Assembly (NCBI GenBank): GCA_038380795.1
Contig: CM076260.1
Location: 30,972,634-31,036,633, forward strand
DNA: 64,000 nucleotides
Direction of reading: 5' to 3'
Origin: Pyrocephalus nanus
Taxonomy: Eukaryota > Chordata > Aves > Passeriformes > Tyrannidae
This document shows, piece by piece, positions 51,633 to 64,000 of the stretch (its first letter is position 1; every line of letters starts with the position of its first letter). A model generated the notes under the pieces. It was not told the origin of the DNA and made no database searches. It saw only the letters and a program-made list of their open reading frames with translations. Position numbers and translations under genes: made by a program.

Positions 51633-54572
51633 TCTGGTCTATTCTGACTGTTCTGACAGACTGCTGCTCATCTAAAACACTTAAAAGGGGTTTTAGACTG
51701 ATAAAACAATCCAGGGAATTCTGACTTGTATACGAGGCCAGAGAACTTAGTCAAGTTTTATTTTTCATCATAGTTATCTTTCTGTAGTACCTATTCCCTT
51801 GAATGGGTAAGATCTTTAACATGTTGACTCCTTGAATGAAAATGTATTGTAAAACATAAATGCTTACACATGCCCTGTATGTTCTGTGTTTTAACAGTGT
51901 GTAACAAGGGAAGCTACCTTTGTGATGCCACAAAATATGCCTTAAATAACTAATGTTTATAAGAAAATAGTTAAAAGTTACACAGCTGATGATTTTATAG
52001 TTATGGGAACTCAGTGGGAAGTGGGTGACTTTAAAACCAGTCTCAAATATGGATGTGTTTTTATTGGTAGTGTCCTGTCTTTGCAAACTATATGCTTGAA
52101 AGCTAGGAGTCAGATATTATTTATTTCTTTTGGCCTCATGATCTGACTAATCACACGGCTTAGAATTTGCAGATGTATCGGTACCAGTTTTCCTTAAATT
52201 CTGGGTATGTTGGTGTGCCATTTGTCTAGGCATGATTTTTCAAAGTTTGTTCTTGGTTGACAGCAGTTTGTTTGTGATACAACAGACCCCATCTGGACTG
52301 ACCACTTCATTCATGTTGCTGTGAGATCTCAAGTAAATACTAATTGAAAGTTTTATTATCTGCTGTGAGCAATGGAAATATGAACAAGGAAAGTCAATTA
52401 ATGCCAAACATTATTTTCACACTGTAACATCCTGAGGGTGGCTTAGACTTGGTCAGTTGTATGGGGATGCAGTGCAAATAGGGTGAAGTAGCAAAGCTGA
52501 AAAGGCTACTGAAGTCCCAAAGAACTGCTGAACTCTATCACCCATATCCAAGGAACTTTGTTCTTACAGACACAAGGGTGCTCTCAAGGCACCTTGTGAG
52601 GCAAACACAGACTCCTGTTGGTGCTGAGCTATCACATATCATCAAGCTCAGTGAGGTTGACATGAACGTGGACTTTTTCTTTTTTTCCCTCCAGTCTGTT
52701 GTGCACTGATTCATGCTGCTGGCAGATTTGGCAAAGTGACATTTTCTGATCCCAGTGCCCGGAGAATCCCCTCTGCTCATGTAGAATACATTGTCTTGTT
52801 GCTGCAACTAAAGGGCAATAGTATTTTTAACCCTCACTCTAGGAACAAAAAGCAAAAGGAGGAATTCAATTAGAAATGTTTTTAAGCTTTCGAAAATAAA
52901 ACTTTGTTTTGTTTCTGGGTCAGAGTCCTCGTCCTTTGTTCTCCATCAATGGAAAGAAATAATTTTCTGTTGGATCAGTGAATTCACCTCCAACAGATTT
53001 CTCAAGCCCTATAAAAAAGCCTGATACATTGAGTGAGACAACTGTCTTAAAATTTGAAGAAATGCTTATTACTATTTTATCTCAAACTGGTTTTTTTCCC
53101 TTTCTATTTATTTTTCAAGAAGAGAAAATATTTTCAGTAGCCGTCAGCTTTATGTGAGTAAAATATTATGCTTATTTCTGAATGACCACGGGAAAAATTC
53201 TAAAATTGTATGTTTCTGGAAATTGCATGAATTATATGGATTATTAGTCATACAACCTCCTTAATTTTGTGAAACAAGGAAGAACATATGTTTCCTATTT
53301 GAGGTAGTCATCTTACAGAGAGACAGAAAACACTGAATTCCATACATCAGAAGAAAGAGTAATCCAGAATAGTTTTAAAGTAAATTGCCACAGTCTATGC
53401 CAGTCACTAAAGATGTTTCCCACCACTTCCTCCACATGTTTATTTTCTTTTCATATGAAAACCACACTTTGCAAAAGGAGGGATTTTATATCAGGATTTG
53501 ATTGTTAACTGAATGTAAGTGGTATTTTTCAAATAGCATGTTTGAATATTCAGTATTAGCCATGTGTGGTAGAGTGGTTGCCCTTAAAATTTAAATAGTT
53601 GCATCTGACTTACAGAGTTCTTTAGTGATTTGGAAATCAAGCTGTGTGGATTTCCTTTCTGACTTGCTTAGTGAGTCTAAGCATATTCCCTGCATACAAA
53701 AATGAAGGGTCACTGGGGCTGTGGCTAAACTGTGTTCCTGAGGGTACCTTATAGCTTCCAGCAGCAAGGAGACATCAGCTGTAATCCAGCTCCATTTAGT
53801 ACAAGACTTACTTGAATGGTATTGCTCTATCACCTTGCTTTTCATTGGAATTGGTGTCTTGGTAGGGAGCTATGGATGACTGGGGGCCAGGATCGTAAGG
53901 CATCGAGGTGTGCTGAATGAATTAGTACTGGAGCCAAGATAACACAATTCTCTACTCAAATGAATCAACAAAATTGCATTCTTTGAGCTGTGAGCTGCTA
54001 TTTAATAATTGCTAATGAGAGATCTGCTAAACAGCTTGAAATATACTGTGTAGTCAGTATAACGTGTAGTTTAGTGGCAAGCCAGGAACTCACAGTGCCT
54101 CTGTCAGCAGCAATTGGTGTAGAAGATTAGGTATAGTCTATAGTTATGTGTGTTTCAGTTACCAGCTCTTTTGTTCATATGCTGTGATGTCTTAAAGCCA
54201 TCTGGGTCTCATGGAACCACATAGCTGCTCGACATTGAGGATGGTCTGGATGACACACTGGATCAAAGGCACAGATGTCTGAAAGGAATTAAAGGGGTCA
54301 GAGAAGGAGATCTGACCTGAGTACTTCAGCCAACCTGGCAGTATGTCCCCAAGATGTATTGGGTCATTTTGCCCTCTCAAGGGAGCATCAGGACACAGTG
54401 GCCTGGCTGCAGTGATGTGGACTCAGAGATAGTTCTGTGAGACTGACTGAGTCTTTTACAATTACTGTATGGATTACTCTGAACCTGGATTTACATAATT
54501 AGTGGGTCATTTTAACCTCCATTTTCTTTTCTGAAGAACTGCTGTCTAGGTGCATTGTTGTTTTTTTTCTGG

Positions 54573-54588
54573 TTTTTTTTTTTTTTTT

Positions 54589-54620
<32 letters not shown>

Positions 54621-54621
54621 T
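54573..54621. repeat. Poly-T tract (T28 C T20)
   Basis: Directly readable pyrimidine tract, preceded by a short T8 run. On the minus strand it would be a poly-A tail, but the adjacent sequence (GGAGCCGATCTC on the minus side) is not a transcript I recognise. Confidence 0.9.
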
Positions 54622-57600
54622 GAGATCGGCTCCTAATTTTGTGAAGATCAATCAGAATTCCCATTCTGCCCATCACAAACTTTACTTCAGCTCTTCCTTA
54701 TTCCAGGATTGCCTGCAGTTTCATCACTGAGATCACAGGGGCAACAACTGTAAATCAAGAATGTATTCCTCTGGAACTCCTTGATATTTCCAGTTTGGGA
54801 AATAATCTCTGATAAACAGTCTGTAGACACACTTATGTGTGATAATTAAACATGTCAGGAAATCATCTTGGGATCAAGAATTTCCATAATTTTTGTTGTT
54901 TAAGAACTCTTGTAACACTCATGTTTGTGATTTTGTTCCAAGACAGCTAATAATTTCTCAAGTAATGCTTGAGCATGGGTGGGGTGGATATGGACCAGAG
55001 ATCACACAGGCTGAGCAACAGGCACCTTAGATGTGGTCACCATGTTATCGAGGAAAAGGAAGTCGGACAATGTGGACATACGATGTTCTGTGCTAGAAAA
55101 TTGATCTAAGCATAGTTTAGTTCACTTGTAGATTTGTCTGGATCTCAGTTTGTCGTAGTAGGTGTAGTATTTATTTATGATTTGTGCATTATTTATTTAT
55201 TTCCAAGTTATTTATGAAGATGTATACCTACACAAGGCAAAGTACAGAGAAAATAATTTAATCATTTGTCAAAAACTTTGCCTAACATTTTTGAGTCAGT
55301 ATTAAGCAAACTTTATTTTTTAAAGAGTGATGTGACTAACTTGGTAATGGAGTTGGCAAAGACAATGTTGGCTAAGTGCTTGGACCAAGAACTTTGATGT
55401 AATAAAGCTGCACTTTCAAGGCCTTTTCTGCAGTGTTTTTGACAGTCTGGAGATCCAGCGATTACTGTTCCATTATAGCAGTCCCCGTGGGTATTGCATG
55501 CTGATCCCCACCAAGCTGCTTAAGTGCATTAACTTCTGAGAACATATAATTTACCTAATACAATTTTTTTTTTCATTCTGGATTAGATTTATTAATTAGT
55601 CTTGCATGGATTTGGAAATTCCATGTATTTCATGTTTATTTCTAGTAGGAATGTGAGTGTTCCTTTCAGTTTTAATGGAAGTGAAAAAACTACTTTAATC
55701 TCTTCTGAATCAATTTCATTTCAATTGAACCCTTTTGTTTTCACATGGGCTCTAGTTAAGAGCATTCTGAACAGCACAGTTACTGGTAGAATCATTACAG
55801 AATTTTTTTCTCTGTCATAGGCACAGTCTGCCCACTGAGACATGATGTATTTGTCGTCTGTTCTTTTGTGTAGAGCATATTTAATAATAGTCCGACATTT
55901 CAAAAAATTTTCTAACCTGATATTCTGGAATACCACATTTTGGTTAGAATTAGAGTTGATACTATTATTACAAAATAACTGTCACATTTTCTAACAAAGT
56001 CCAGCAATTCCTCCAAATCACTGAATACTTAAACATTATGGTGATACTGATGCTACCACTCTACCAGTATTATGTTTAGCAATTTAATGACTTTTTTTAT
56101 TAATATATAGTAAAAAAAATATTTTATCAAAAGGTTGCTCAACAATATTTAAGAGGCTGATCAATCTCTCAGTGTATAATTCACTTAAGACTGAGACATC
56201 TAAGTTAAGATCCATAAATACAGGTTCTTGGGAGTTCTTGTTGTGGAGTTAATGGTGCTTGGAGACTAGCCCCCACTATCTTAATTTGGTTGCCTTAATT
56301 TAAGGTGTCTAACATTACTTGAGATGCCTCAGGATGTATGAGATATCCACACAACACATCCACAACACATGGATAACAGCCCCATGGAAGACCTGAGTCT
56401 TTCTGGAGTGGCAGATTAGGGTGAAGCAGAATACCCTAAGTGATATTAACATGTAAGGCAGCGAGTTTTTAATTTCAGGCAAATGAATCTCGCCCTTAAC
56501 ATTTATTTTGGGACATGATGAAATGCTCTTCAGGCTCCACTGATTGGGTTGACCAGAATGCTCCTGTGTGTGGGAAGCTTACACTGTTGGCTCACATGGG
56601 GATGCCTACATGTAGACATCTGAATTTAGGTATTTGAATTAAGAGCCACGTTCCACTGTGGTACAGGAACTGAGAGCTTACAGTATGAAATCCTTGTAGG
56701 ATCCTTAAGCTGTTCTCTACTTGTTTTCTCTGTCTCTACTTAATTCTTGCAAATTTGCTGTTTAAGTGGTATGTTTTATTATGTCATGGTATTCGGAGGG
56801 TTTTTTTCACCAGACATTCCCCTGTCGATGTTACATCCTTATGTCACTTTCAAGCTATCTGTTGTTACAAGTGTATCACTTGTAATTTCATGTATTTCCA
56901 CCACCAAACCACAGATAACCTTGGAACAGCTACACTCTTGAGAGACTAGACTGTCAGTAGCACATGGTCATTCACCCATGAGATATCCTGGTCACACAAT
57001 GCAGCTGTAGTGCTCTGCAATGTATTTGGAAAATCTTGTTCAGGGTAACAGTTCTAACCTATCTTGTCATGTCATATAAATGAAATTTGTCTCAGATTTC
57101 TTTGATTTCTTCCTTCTCTCTTCACTGACAGATAAAATCCAATTGGACTGGCTTCACGTACGTGGCCAAGGTCATGCCTTTACAGGACAAAGTCACTTTT
57201 CGTTCTCACTACAAGTGTCAGCTTGCTTAGCTGATATTTTTAGTCAAACTGGTATCCTGCTGGTAGCCTAGCAGTATCTCAGCAAGATATTAACAGCTAA
57301 AGGGAAAACTTGATCAGCACTAGAGTTTGCAAATTCTAAATGAAGATAGGATGTTCAAGAATATTCAGCGCTGACCAGATTGTTTCACTACTGTGGAGAA
57401 TTCCAAGACTGCCAAGACTCCTGCTAGGAGGGAATATAGCTGTTTGTAAAAGTTAAAAGAATTGTAGCACTTATTAGTCTTTCGCTCCTTCAATTTCTTT
57501 GATAAACTGGTAGATATATGGCAAGAAATATTAAAAGGATGAATCAAATCCTTTCATTATCACAAGCTAGAAAATATTGGCATCTAGTTGTTATTTATAG

Positions 57601-60372
57601 GGGAATTAGCAGTTAACAATTATCTAGACAGACTGAATCAGAAGGAAACTGCTGTCCTGTCACTGGTGAACACAAAATCCCAATTAAATTCATGTTGCAT
57701 TCCCACAGAAGATCTGTAAGGTACCTGTTATAAAACTATCTCAAATTAATTTAAAAAAAACACAGTGTTATATAAGGCTTAAAAGGTTGTTAAAGTTGTG
57801 CTTGAAAAACAGAGGGATATAATCAGTTCTCTTTGGATTTAATGATAATTTCAGTACCATTAAGGAGCACTAAACTTCATTATTGTATTTTAAAAACTGT
57901 TTGCATCATGCTGCTGTGTGCACATATGTGAGTACAGAACGTGTGCATGTGATAGCCAGGGGACAATAAAGCATGCCTGGACACTGTTTCCATTCCACAG
58001 TTATAATCAAATGAAAGTACATAGAAGTTTAATTTAAAAAGCATCATTAAACTGTAAAACATTGCAGTGCTAGGACACAAGCTGTGTAACAAACCACATG
58101 GGAAAGTGATGATTACAATATTGCATTTTTCCTTGTGGGCTTTGCTAGGTTCACATGACGTGTGCTACCAAAGTATGTCTGTTTTCATTTCCTTTCTTCA
58201 GCAGAACAAAAGTTCTGTTGCTGCTTTCCTCTGTGTTAACCATGGTGTTTTATTTTGCTTTGTGAGCATGCCATAACTCTTGTCTTTTAGTTCCACTTCA
58301 ACACAATGTTTATGTTCATGGGTGTCCCAAACAGGACTTCCCTCTGTCCCCTGCTGTGTAGTATGCTGGCTGGCACAGGTGACACCGTGGGTTCATAATG
58401 TGTGATAGCTAAAAGCACTTCCTACATGAGTTATTAATAGATGATAACTGGTGGAGGTTGGACTGTGTAATGGGGTAGATTACTTGGTCCCTTGTAAACA
58501 ATATCTTATTTCTTAAGGGAAGGCATTGAAGAATTACTGGTTGTAACTATGTAAAATTGGCATAATTTCAGCAGTTTTGGTCAACTCATAAAGTTGACTG
58601 CTTCCAGGGGCAGTGCAAGCAGCACCTTCTATTTTTCAGTGTTTACCCTAGCCTGCTAAAGAAAGGCTATGAATGGTTTTATTATGAATCACTGAGCTGA
58701 TGTGAAGTAAAGATAGACCAGACTTTCCTCCACCAAAGATCCTAAGGGTTTGCTTGGGACTCTGTAACTCTATAACTGGGAATCTGGCCGCTCGCAGACT
58801 CAGCAATGGCCAGACTGATCTGCCTGTCCGGTAAAGGGCTGGAAAGAGGAGGATCATATAAAATGAGGTACTTCACAGCCCAGTGTGCTCATTTGACAAA
58901 CTGAATTAAGCTCTTTTGGAGGTTATCAGAAGTACTTAATGGAGAGACTCAAAGCCATGAGCTCCAGGGGTAGTTGAGGTCAAAATCATGAATAGCAGAG
59001 AAGGGAGATGCCTGGTGACAACTTGAGCATGAGAAGAATGTCTCCTGCCAGTCTGTGCTGAAAGGGTTGCTAAAGGCTGCATTGGAAAGAAAAGAGGCCA
59101 CCACCTGGGTGGCAAAAGATAGGGCTCTGACACTTCATTTAAAGGATAGTGGGACACACGAACACCTGCCACAGCAGGAGAAGCTCTGCAAGTGTTTCTC
59201 TTGTTCTCAGAAAATCATCCCGGCTCTTTTGGGATACAGTTTGTAATGTTTAGCTCTCCCCTACACATGGGAATTGGAGGGGGCCCCCTTGCTTCTAGGC
59301 ACCACTCCAGCTCCCCTAAAGCTTAGCCCATGAGTTGCTTTTTGCAGAGATTATAGATCCATGGTACAGCAAAAGCTTTTTTAATGCCAGCCCCGTTCCT
59401 GTTGCTAGAGAAATTCTTACTCTTGGGGGAAGAAAAAGATCAGTGTAGGCCGACATAGGCCCATGAACTGCTCTAAATTAGGTGATGTAGCCATCACATA
59501 AATTAGGTTGTAGTTATCCTGCGTGGCTATTATTTGTCTTTCACTAGTGAAACCTAAAATGGAAGAAAAAACCTCACCAGGCAATGTTACTGTAGATAAG
59601 ATAAGGAGCAGCTCTTTAATGAAGACCTTCTGGTGCATGGAGTATAAAGTGCACACAAAGTGTCCAGAGGTCCCACAAATTTATAGTACTAATCCATGAT
59701 ATCCAAGAACTATCCATCCCCAGATCCTCCCAATTTCTGCCCTCCTTGGCACCCCTCCCCAGAACTGAGTCAGAGGTCTCAAGCCCCCTTTCTTCCTCAT
59801 CTTCCTCCTCCTCATGACAGGCACTGCCTTTGGAACTTCTCCAAGGTTCTGGGCCTTGAAGGTTGCTTTGGCTACAGCGATATCTTGTTGTTTCAGTCCA
59901 AGTATATATGTCCCAAAACAGGGTATTTTTGCTAGTCTTTCCTTGAGAAGAACACTGAAGAAGCCTAAAGAATTTAGAAAAAAACATGAAACGGGAGAAT
60001 AGGGTTTGGTAAGTGTCAGCTGCTATTCTAAGGTGTGAAAAACTATGCATCAATACTAAAAATCTATATTTACTATACAGCTATGTTAAAATCTACAAAG
60101 AGCTAAAAACCTAAAAAATTCTAAGGCATCACTAGAATGTATTTTGATCTGATCAAGTGCATACCAAGAAACTGGTCTGTATTTTCTAATTTTCAGTGTT
60201 ACTAGTCCATTTCAGCAGAAGCCTAAAAATCATGAATGTGTTAAACAGAAAAGCCGTAACATATACAACTTTCCAGGAGTTTTTTATTTTACAAATTAAT
60301 CAGAAAGTAAGTTGGGCAACAGCATTAAGCTTAAAAATTTATCTGTAATTGAAGGATTGCATTTCACTCTGT

Positions 60373-60492
60373 TACATGTAAAATTCAGAGTAGGTACATG
60401 TAAATTCAGAGTATAAAGTACTCATAGTGTTTTGTACAACTCAAAAGTTTTGTACAAAGAGTAAAAAGTAGTACGTGTAAATTCAAAGTAGG
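60373..60492. repeat. Three-copy diverged repeat, about 21 bp
   Basis: TACATGTAAAATTCAGAGTAGG (60373-60394), TACATGTAAATTCAGAGTATA (60395-60415) and TACGTGTAAATTCAAAGTAGG (60472-60492). The first two are adjacent. Between the second and third the 10-mer TTTTGTACAA occurs twice. Confidence 0.8.
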
Positions 60493-61015
60493 TCCAAATA
60501 GAGGAACTTCATTTGCAGTATGTATAAATGTAGACACTAGAGATACTGTCTTTCTCTTGTGAATGAAAATATTGTTATATTAATTAAAAAAAATTCAGAC
60601 TTCTCATAAGTAAGATATCTAATCACAGGAAAAAAGCCAGTAATTAGAACAAGACTCACATGAGTTTTTTTCATGGTTATAAAAAAGGAAAAAGGGTGTC
60701 CCAATTGAAATGAGACAAAAATGTTTTGCTGAGGATGAGTTATGAGAAAAGATCCAAACTTCTCCCTCTAAGCAATTATAAATCTGAAATTAAGAGGCTC
60801 CAACTGAAGGAAAACAAATTATGGAAAAGGAAAAATAACAGCCTTTTATTAAAAGGTATGTGTGTATTAGCAGAAACATGAAAAAAATCCAGTAAAACAC
60901 CCAAACAATACTCGTATACCCACAAATAATCCCCTTCAAAAACAAACCAATAAACAGGCAAAGGGAAAAAAAGTAAACAGTTCCGTTTGCGCCCTTTGAT
61001 GCAATTCCAACCACA

Positions 61016-61036
61016 GGCAACAGGGGGCGCCATTGG
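61016..61036 (+). promoter_or_regulatory. CTCF-like motif 1 inside LTR
   Basis: GGCAACAGGGGGCGCCATTG contains the core GCAACAGGGGGCGC, matching 12 of 14 positions of the known vertebrate CTCF core (CCASYAGRKGGCRS). It lies on the + strand, 58 bp before an equivalent motif. Binding is not shown by sequence alone. Confidence 0.45.
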
Positions 61037-61072
61037 GTCACTGGAGGTGCACAGCTCGTAATGTCCTGTGCC

Positions 61073-61094
61073 AGTCACCAGGTGGCGCTGTAGG
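61073..61094 (+). promoter_or_regulatory. CTCF-like motif 2 inside LTR
   Basis: AGTCACCAGGTGGCGCTGTA contains the core TCACCAGGTGGCGC, matching 13 of 14 positions of the CTCF core, plus the favourable 3' TGTA side. It has the same orientation as the upstream motif. This is the best CTCF-like match I found in the window. Confidence 0.55.
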
Positions 61095-61723
61095 ATCACT
61101 GGTTGCCACCACGGGGTTGGGGGGGAAACACCCTCCAGGGTGTGTCAGAGAAGCAAAAAAAAAAAACTGGGCCCCCCCTTCCTTTCCCACACACTGGTAA
61201 AGGAGAGAGGGAGAGGGGGAAAGGAAACAACAACAAACAGAAAGTTCTCCCAATGAAAAAACAAGACTCGTGCTGTTTGGCTGGTCAGAATCATGCAAAA
61301 CAGTCCTCTCTCTCCCCCTGATGTAAACAAGGACCACTGCCAGGGAAAGAAAACAAATGAGAACGGGAAAAGGGGAAAACCCCCAGGGAAAAAACCCAGC
61401 TCCTATCCAATGAAGAATCGAGGCAGAGCCCGCAGCTGGCAAGCGGCTGAGGGCAGAGAGCACCACCAAGCTTCCACTCTGACCTTGTTACAACCATAGC
61501 CTGCCCACCAACTCCTCTCCCCGTTTCCCAGGAGACGAGAGAAAAAAGTAAACAGTAGCCCCTCATCTGCCCTGTTTCCTAGGAGACTAAGTTCTGACAA
61601 TTAACGAGGGAGCTAGTTCTTTTTGTGTCTCTTAAGTGCTCACCTGATAGCTCTGCAGCAGTGGGCAGGGGGGAAGGGAAAAAATTCCTTGCCTGGTTTC
61701 CAAGAACCAGCTAAACCATGACA

Positions 61724-64000
61724 CAGGGAAAAATCACATATGCATTTATTCCACAGAGAAAATAAACCTTCTACAGCTCTTAGACAGAGCTCTAGATACT
61801 CATTTTTGTAGCTATGCTCATATTCATCCTTCTTCTGGTTAATTGGTGAGAATAGATTAATATTCACACCCAACTGCAAGAAATAAAAATTTAAAAAATA
61901 ATAAAATCCCATAACCCTCCACTATTTGCTCTAATTAAGCACTACAAATGCAAGACATAATAAGGTACAAAATTACTATTGAAATAATGTTCCTAACTCT
62001 TAAGGAAAGAGATGTTTTACTTCATCACAAGCAAAAGTTAATACCTTGGAGAAATCTTTGTTATAATTTATTGAAAAAATATGGTTATTTCTATTGCTGA
62101 ACAATCAGAAAATAAATCTCTCTAATATGTTTTGACTGTAGAAAAGTCACTTCAGCTGTGCTCTGCTTATGCCGTGTCTCCTAGACTTTGTAGAGAACAT
62201 GTGGTCTCTCCTCTAAACTAAATTGTTCCCAAGTTCTTAAGTTGTGTTTTCTCAATATATATTTTTAATTTTTTTTTTCCATAGACTTTTGCCGATCTTC
62301 TCTGGATTGTTTTCCACTTGCGTGAATGAAATGCCCTAAGTTGCACTGTACTGGGCTTAGAAGAAAATGTATTTAGGTATAATTATTTTTAACTAGCAAT
62401 AAAAGTGGGGGGGGGAAAAAAAATCACTTTCTTTGTGTTTTCTGTACAGGTTTCCCTGAAATAAGGTTTAACAGGTGTCTTTTTGTCACTCTGTTTCATA
62501 TTACAGTCTGTCTTCCAGACAATAAAAATTAGTTTACATCTTGGAGACTATAGTTGAGTAATCATAAAATAAAATGTATGATGTCAAGATTAAAATAAAC
62601 AAGCTGAAGACAATCTGGCAATATGATAAAGGATTGGTTTAATTGTGAGAAATGGCCAAACAGATAAGAGGGGAAATCCAAGTATGGGTAAACACAGATG
62701 GAAGCCCTAGGAATGGAGTTTTTGTTAACATTTTCACTAGACTAAGCCTTATGACATTGATATTTTTTGAAGATGTTTTCCAGAAGACAAAATAGAAAAG
62801 TATTTTTAAATCTTTGGCTGCTGATCAAATGACCACTGTAGAGCTATAATTTCCTAATTACTCCATATTAACTATAACAGAATCCAGGTTAAGGGATATA
62901 GTTAACTTTTTATTGTTACTTGTTCCTTTGGAAATCACTGAATTTCACAGAGTCCAGAGAAAAGTACAAATAATAAGATTTATGTATCCTAGCTACTCTT
63001 TCAAGGATTACCTACCCGTTTCTAGATGGTGCTTGAGCAAACAGGCTTCCCCTCAGCTTTTGTGAATGATAGAGCTTTAGCAGAATTCCAGGTGAGTAAG
63101 AGTGCTCTGTAATCTGGAGGAATAGTTTGACACCACGCCAGTCTCCTTCTGCCATATCTTGTATCTCCTCTTGTGCGTTTGTTAGCTGGAGACCACTGCT
63201 ATTCAGAGAGCCCTGTTCTTGGCAAATCCATGTGCCCCTCTGCCTTCTCCTACGTTATGGTGGATATTCCACGCCTGAGCACTGACTTGCTGGACTCTTC
63301 AGACAGAGGACATTTTTTTTGGAAACCAGACATTTAGTGGAAACGAGAATTGGGAGAGGAAGGGAATTCTCCCTTTTTCTCTCAAACTAAGCACCTGCTG
63401 TTGCAGGTAGCATGTCAGAAATGGACAGTCCTGGTGGGGCTCACAGAGTATCTATCTCCGACACCACAAACCCCAGGACAGCTTCACAATATCCTCCAGC
63501 ATTGTTAACACTGTATAACTGAAGCCAAAGGTGAGACAAAAGACTCCAAACTGTTCTACCTGTGAGTGCTGGGTCTAACTACAGGTGCATCCAAGCTCAC
63601 ATCAGTGCACCCTCCATAAACTCTTGCTTTCAGCAGAAAGGGAGCTTGACTGTGTAGACTGAACAGACTCTGTGGAATATTGCTACTGCCTTCCCTGCTT
63701 AGAGGCTGGAAAGATCTGGAGAGTAGAGCATGATCATGCTTATTATAACTGTAGCCTCTGCTGCAGGCTTATGGTGAATGTCTTGATTTATTCAGTCAGT
63801 ATGTTTGCTGTAATTCTTAAAAACATTGTCAGCCAAAAATCACAAGAAGAGTTATTTCATTAGGGCTTCTGCTGAGATCAGGGATTATGGTAATAGCACA
63901 TCTGTAGCCTATCTTGATTTTTGCCCTTACATCACATAAATGACCATTATTACTGCTTTGGTTGTTGTTTACTCAGCAAATGAACTTCATCCCAATTCGT
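61724..64000. other. Intergenic, no gene seen
   Basis: AT-rich unique sequence with a G-run/A-run (GGGGGGGGGAAAAAAAA-like) near 62406-62423. No exon, RNA or mobile element recognised up to the window end. Confidence 0.5.

Larger units (their letters stand above)
51633..60696. other. Intergenic, no gene seen
   Basis: About 9 kb. Visible are a 49-bp pyrimidine tract at 54573-54621 and the diverged repeat cluster at 60373-60492. None of the open frames (up to 145 codons, at 59616-60053 minus) shows a domain or motif I recognise. Confidence 0.5.
60697..61723 (-). mobile_element. Solo LTR of an endogenous retrovirus, antisense (about 1.03 kb)
   Basis: On the minus strand the element runs from TGTCATGGTTTAGCTGG (ending at 61723 on +) to TCAATTGGGACA (60697), with TG...CA ends. 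Near its 3' end it has AATAAA (complement of TTTATT, 60845-60850), about 150 bases before the LTR end, as expected for an R-U5 layout. The body is richer in G and C than its AT-rich flanks. The bases AGGG stand directly on one side and one base off on the other side, a possible short target duplication. No retroviral genes adjoin, so it is a solo LTR. The 143-codon minus frame inside it has no known domain and is taken as chance. Family assignment (ERVL-like) is by resemblance of the start. Confidence 0.7.

Noticed and set aside
54573..54621. Poly-T tract as the A tail of a processed pseudogene on the minus strand
   Set aside because: No recognisable reading frame or transcript precedes it on the minus strand.
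59616..60053. 145-codon minus-strand frame with an acidic EEEEDEEE-like patch
   Set aside because: No family resemblance, no homologous context, and the acidic patch reflects a TCCTCC-rich stretch.
61038..61469. 143-codon minus-strand frame
   Set aside because: It lies wholly inside the solo LTR, has low-complexity composition and no domain, so it is taken as a chance frame.

Overview
The window is vertebrate nuclear DNA, most likely from a bird. The evidence is several CR1-type LINE fragments with the usual avian 3' ends (imperfect ATTCTATG / GAATCACAGAATCACAG repeats), two solo LTRs that share a TGTC(A/G)TGGTTTAG start as in bird ERV LTRs, no Alu/L1-like repeats, and a typical AT-rich, intron-rich landscape. 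Turtles and crocodilians also carry CR1, so 'bird' is an inference and the species cannot be named. There are no prokaryotic genes, operons, CRISPR arrays or phage elements.

The only protein-coding gene I can support is the 3' end of CD109 on the + strand, a GPI-anchored member of the alpha-2-macroglobulin / complement C3 family. Six exons (798-953, 1039-1104, 6324-6460, 10330-10486, 10884-10986, 13380-13570) join in frame to give the last 269 residues. These cover the end of the thioester-domain/CUB region, the receptor-binding domain, a cysteine-rich stalk and a hydrophobic C-terminal GPI signal. Each exon has AG/GT borders, and the phases join without a break. The gene starts to the left of the window.

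From 13,571 onward I find no convincing gene. The first few kb are probably CD109 3' UTR, whose end cannot be fixed; several AATAAA signals are listed. The remaining ~45 kb looks intergenic. Its repeats are two antisense CR1 3' ends at 17.1-18.0 kb; a CR1 composite at 21.0-22.8 kb in which an inverted piece of another CR1 sits in the middle of a reverse-transcriptase reading frame; a solo LTR at 43.4-43.8 kb; a short CR1 tail at 51.5 kb; and a ~1.0 kb antisense solo LTR at 60.7-61.7 kb. Long poly-T tracts and minor tandem repeats are also present.

The most interesting non-coding observation is inside the 60.7-61.7 kb LTR: a degenerate 58-bp tandem duplication in which each copy carries a CTCF-like core (CAGGGGGCGC and CAGGTGGCGC) in the same orientation. 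I did not find a new multi-gene biological system, and most of the window appears ordinary.
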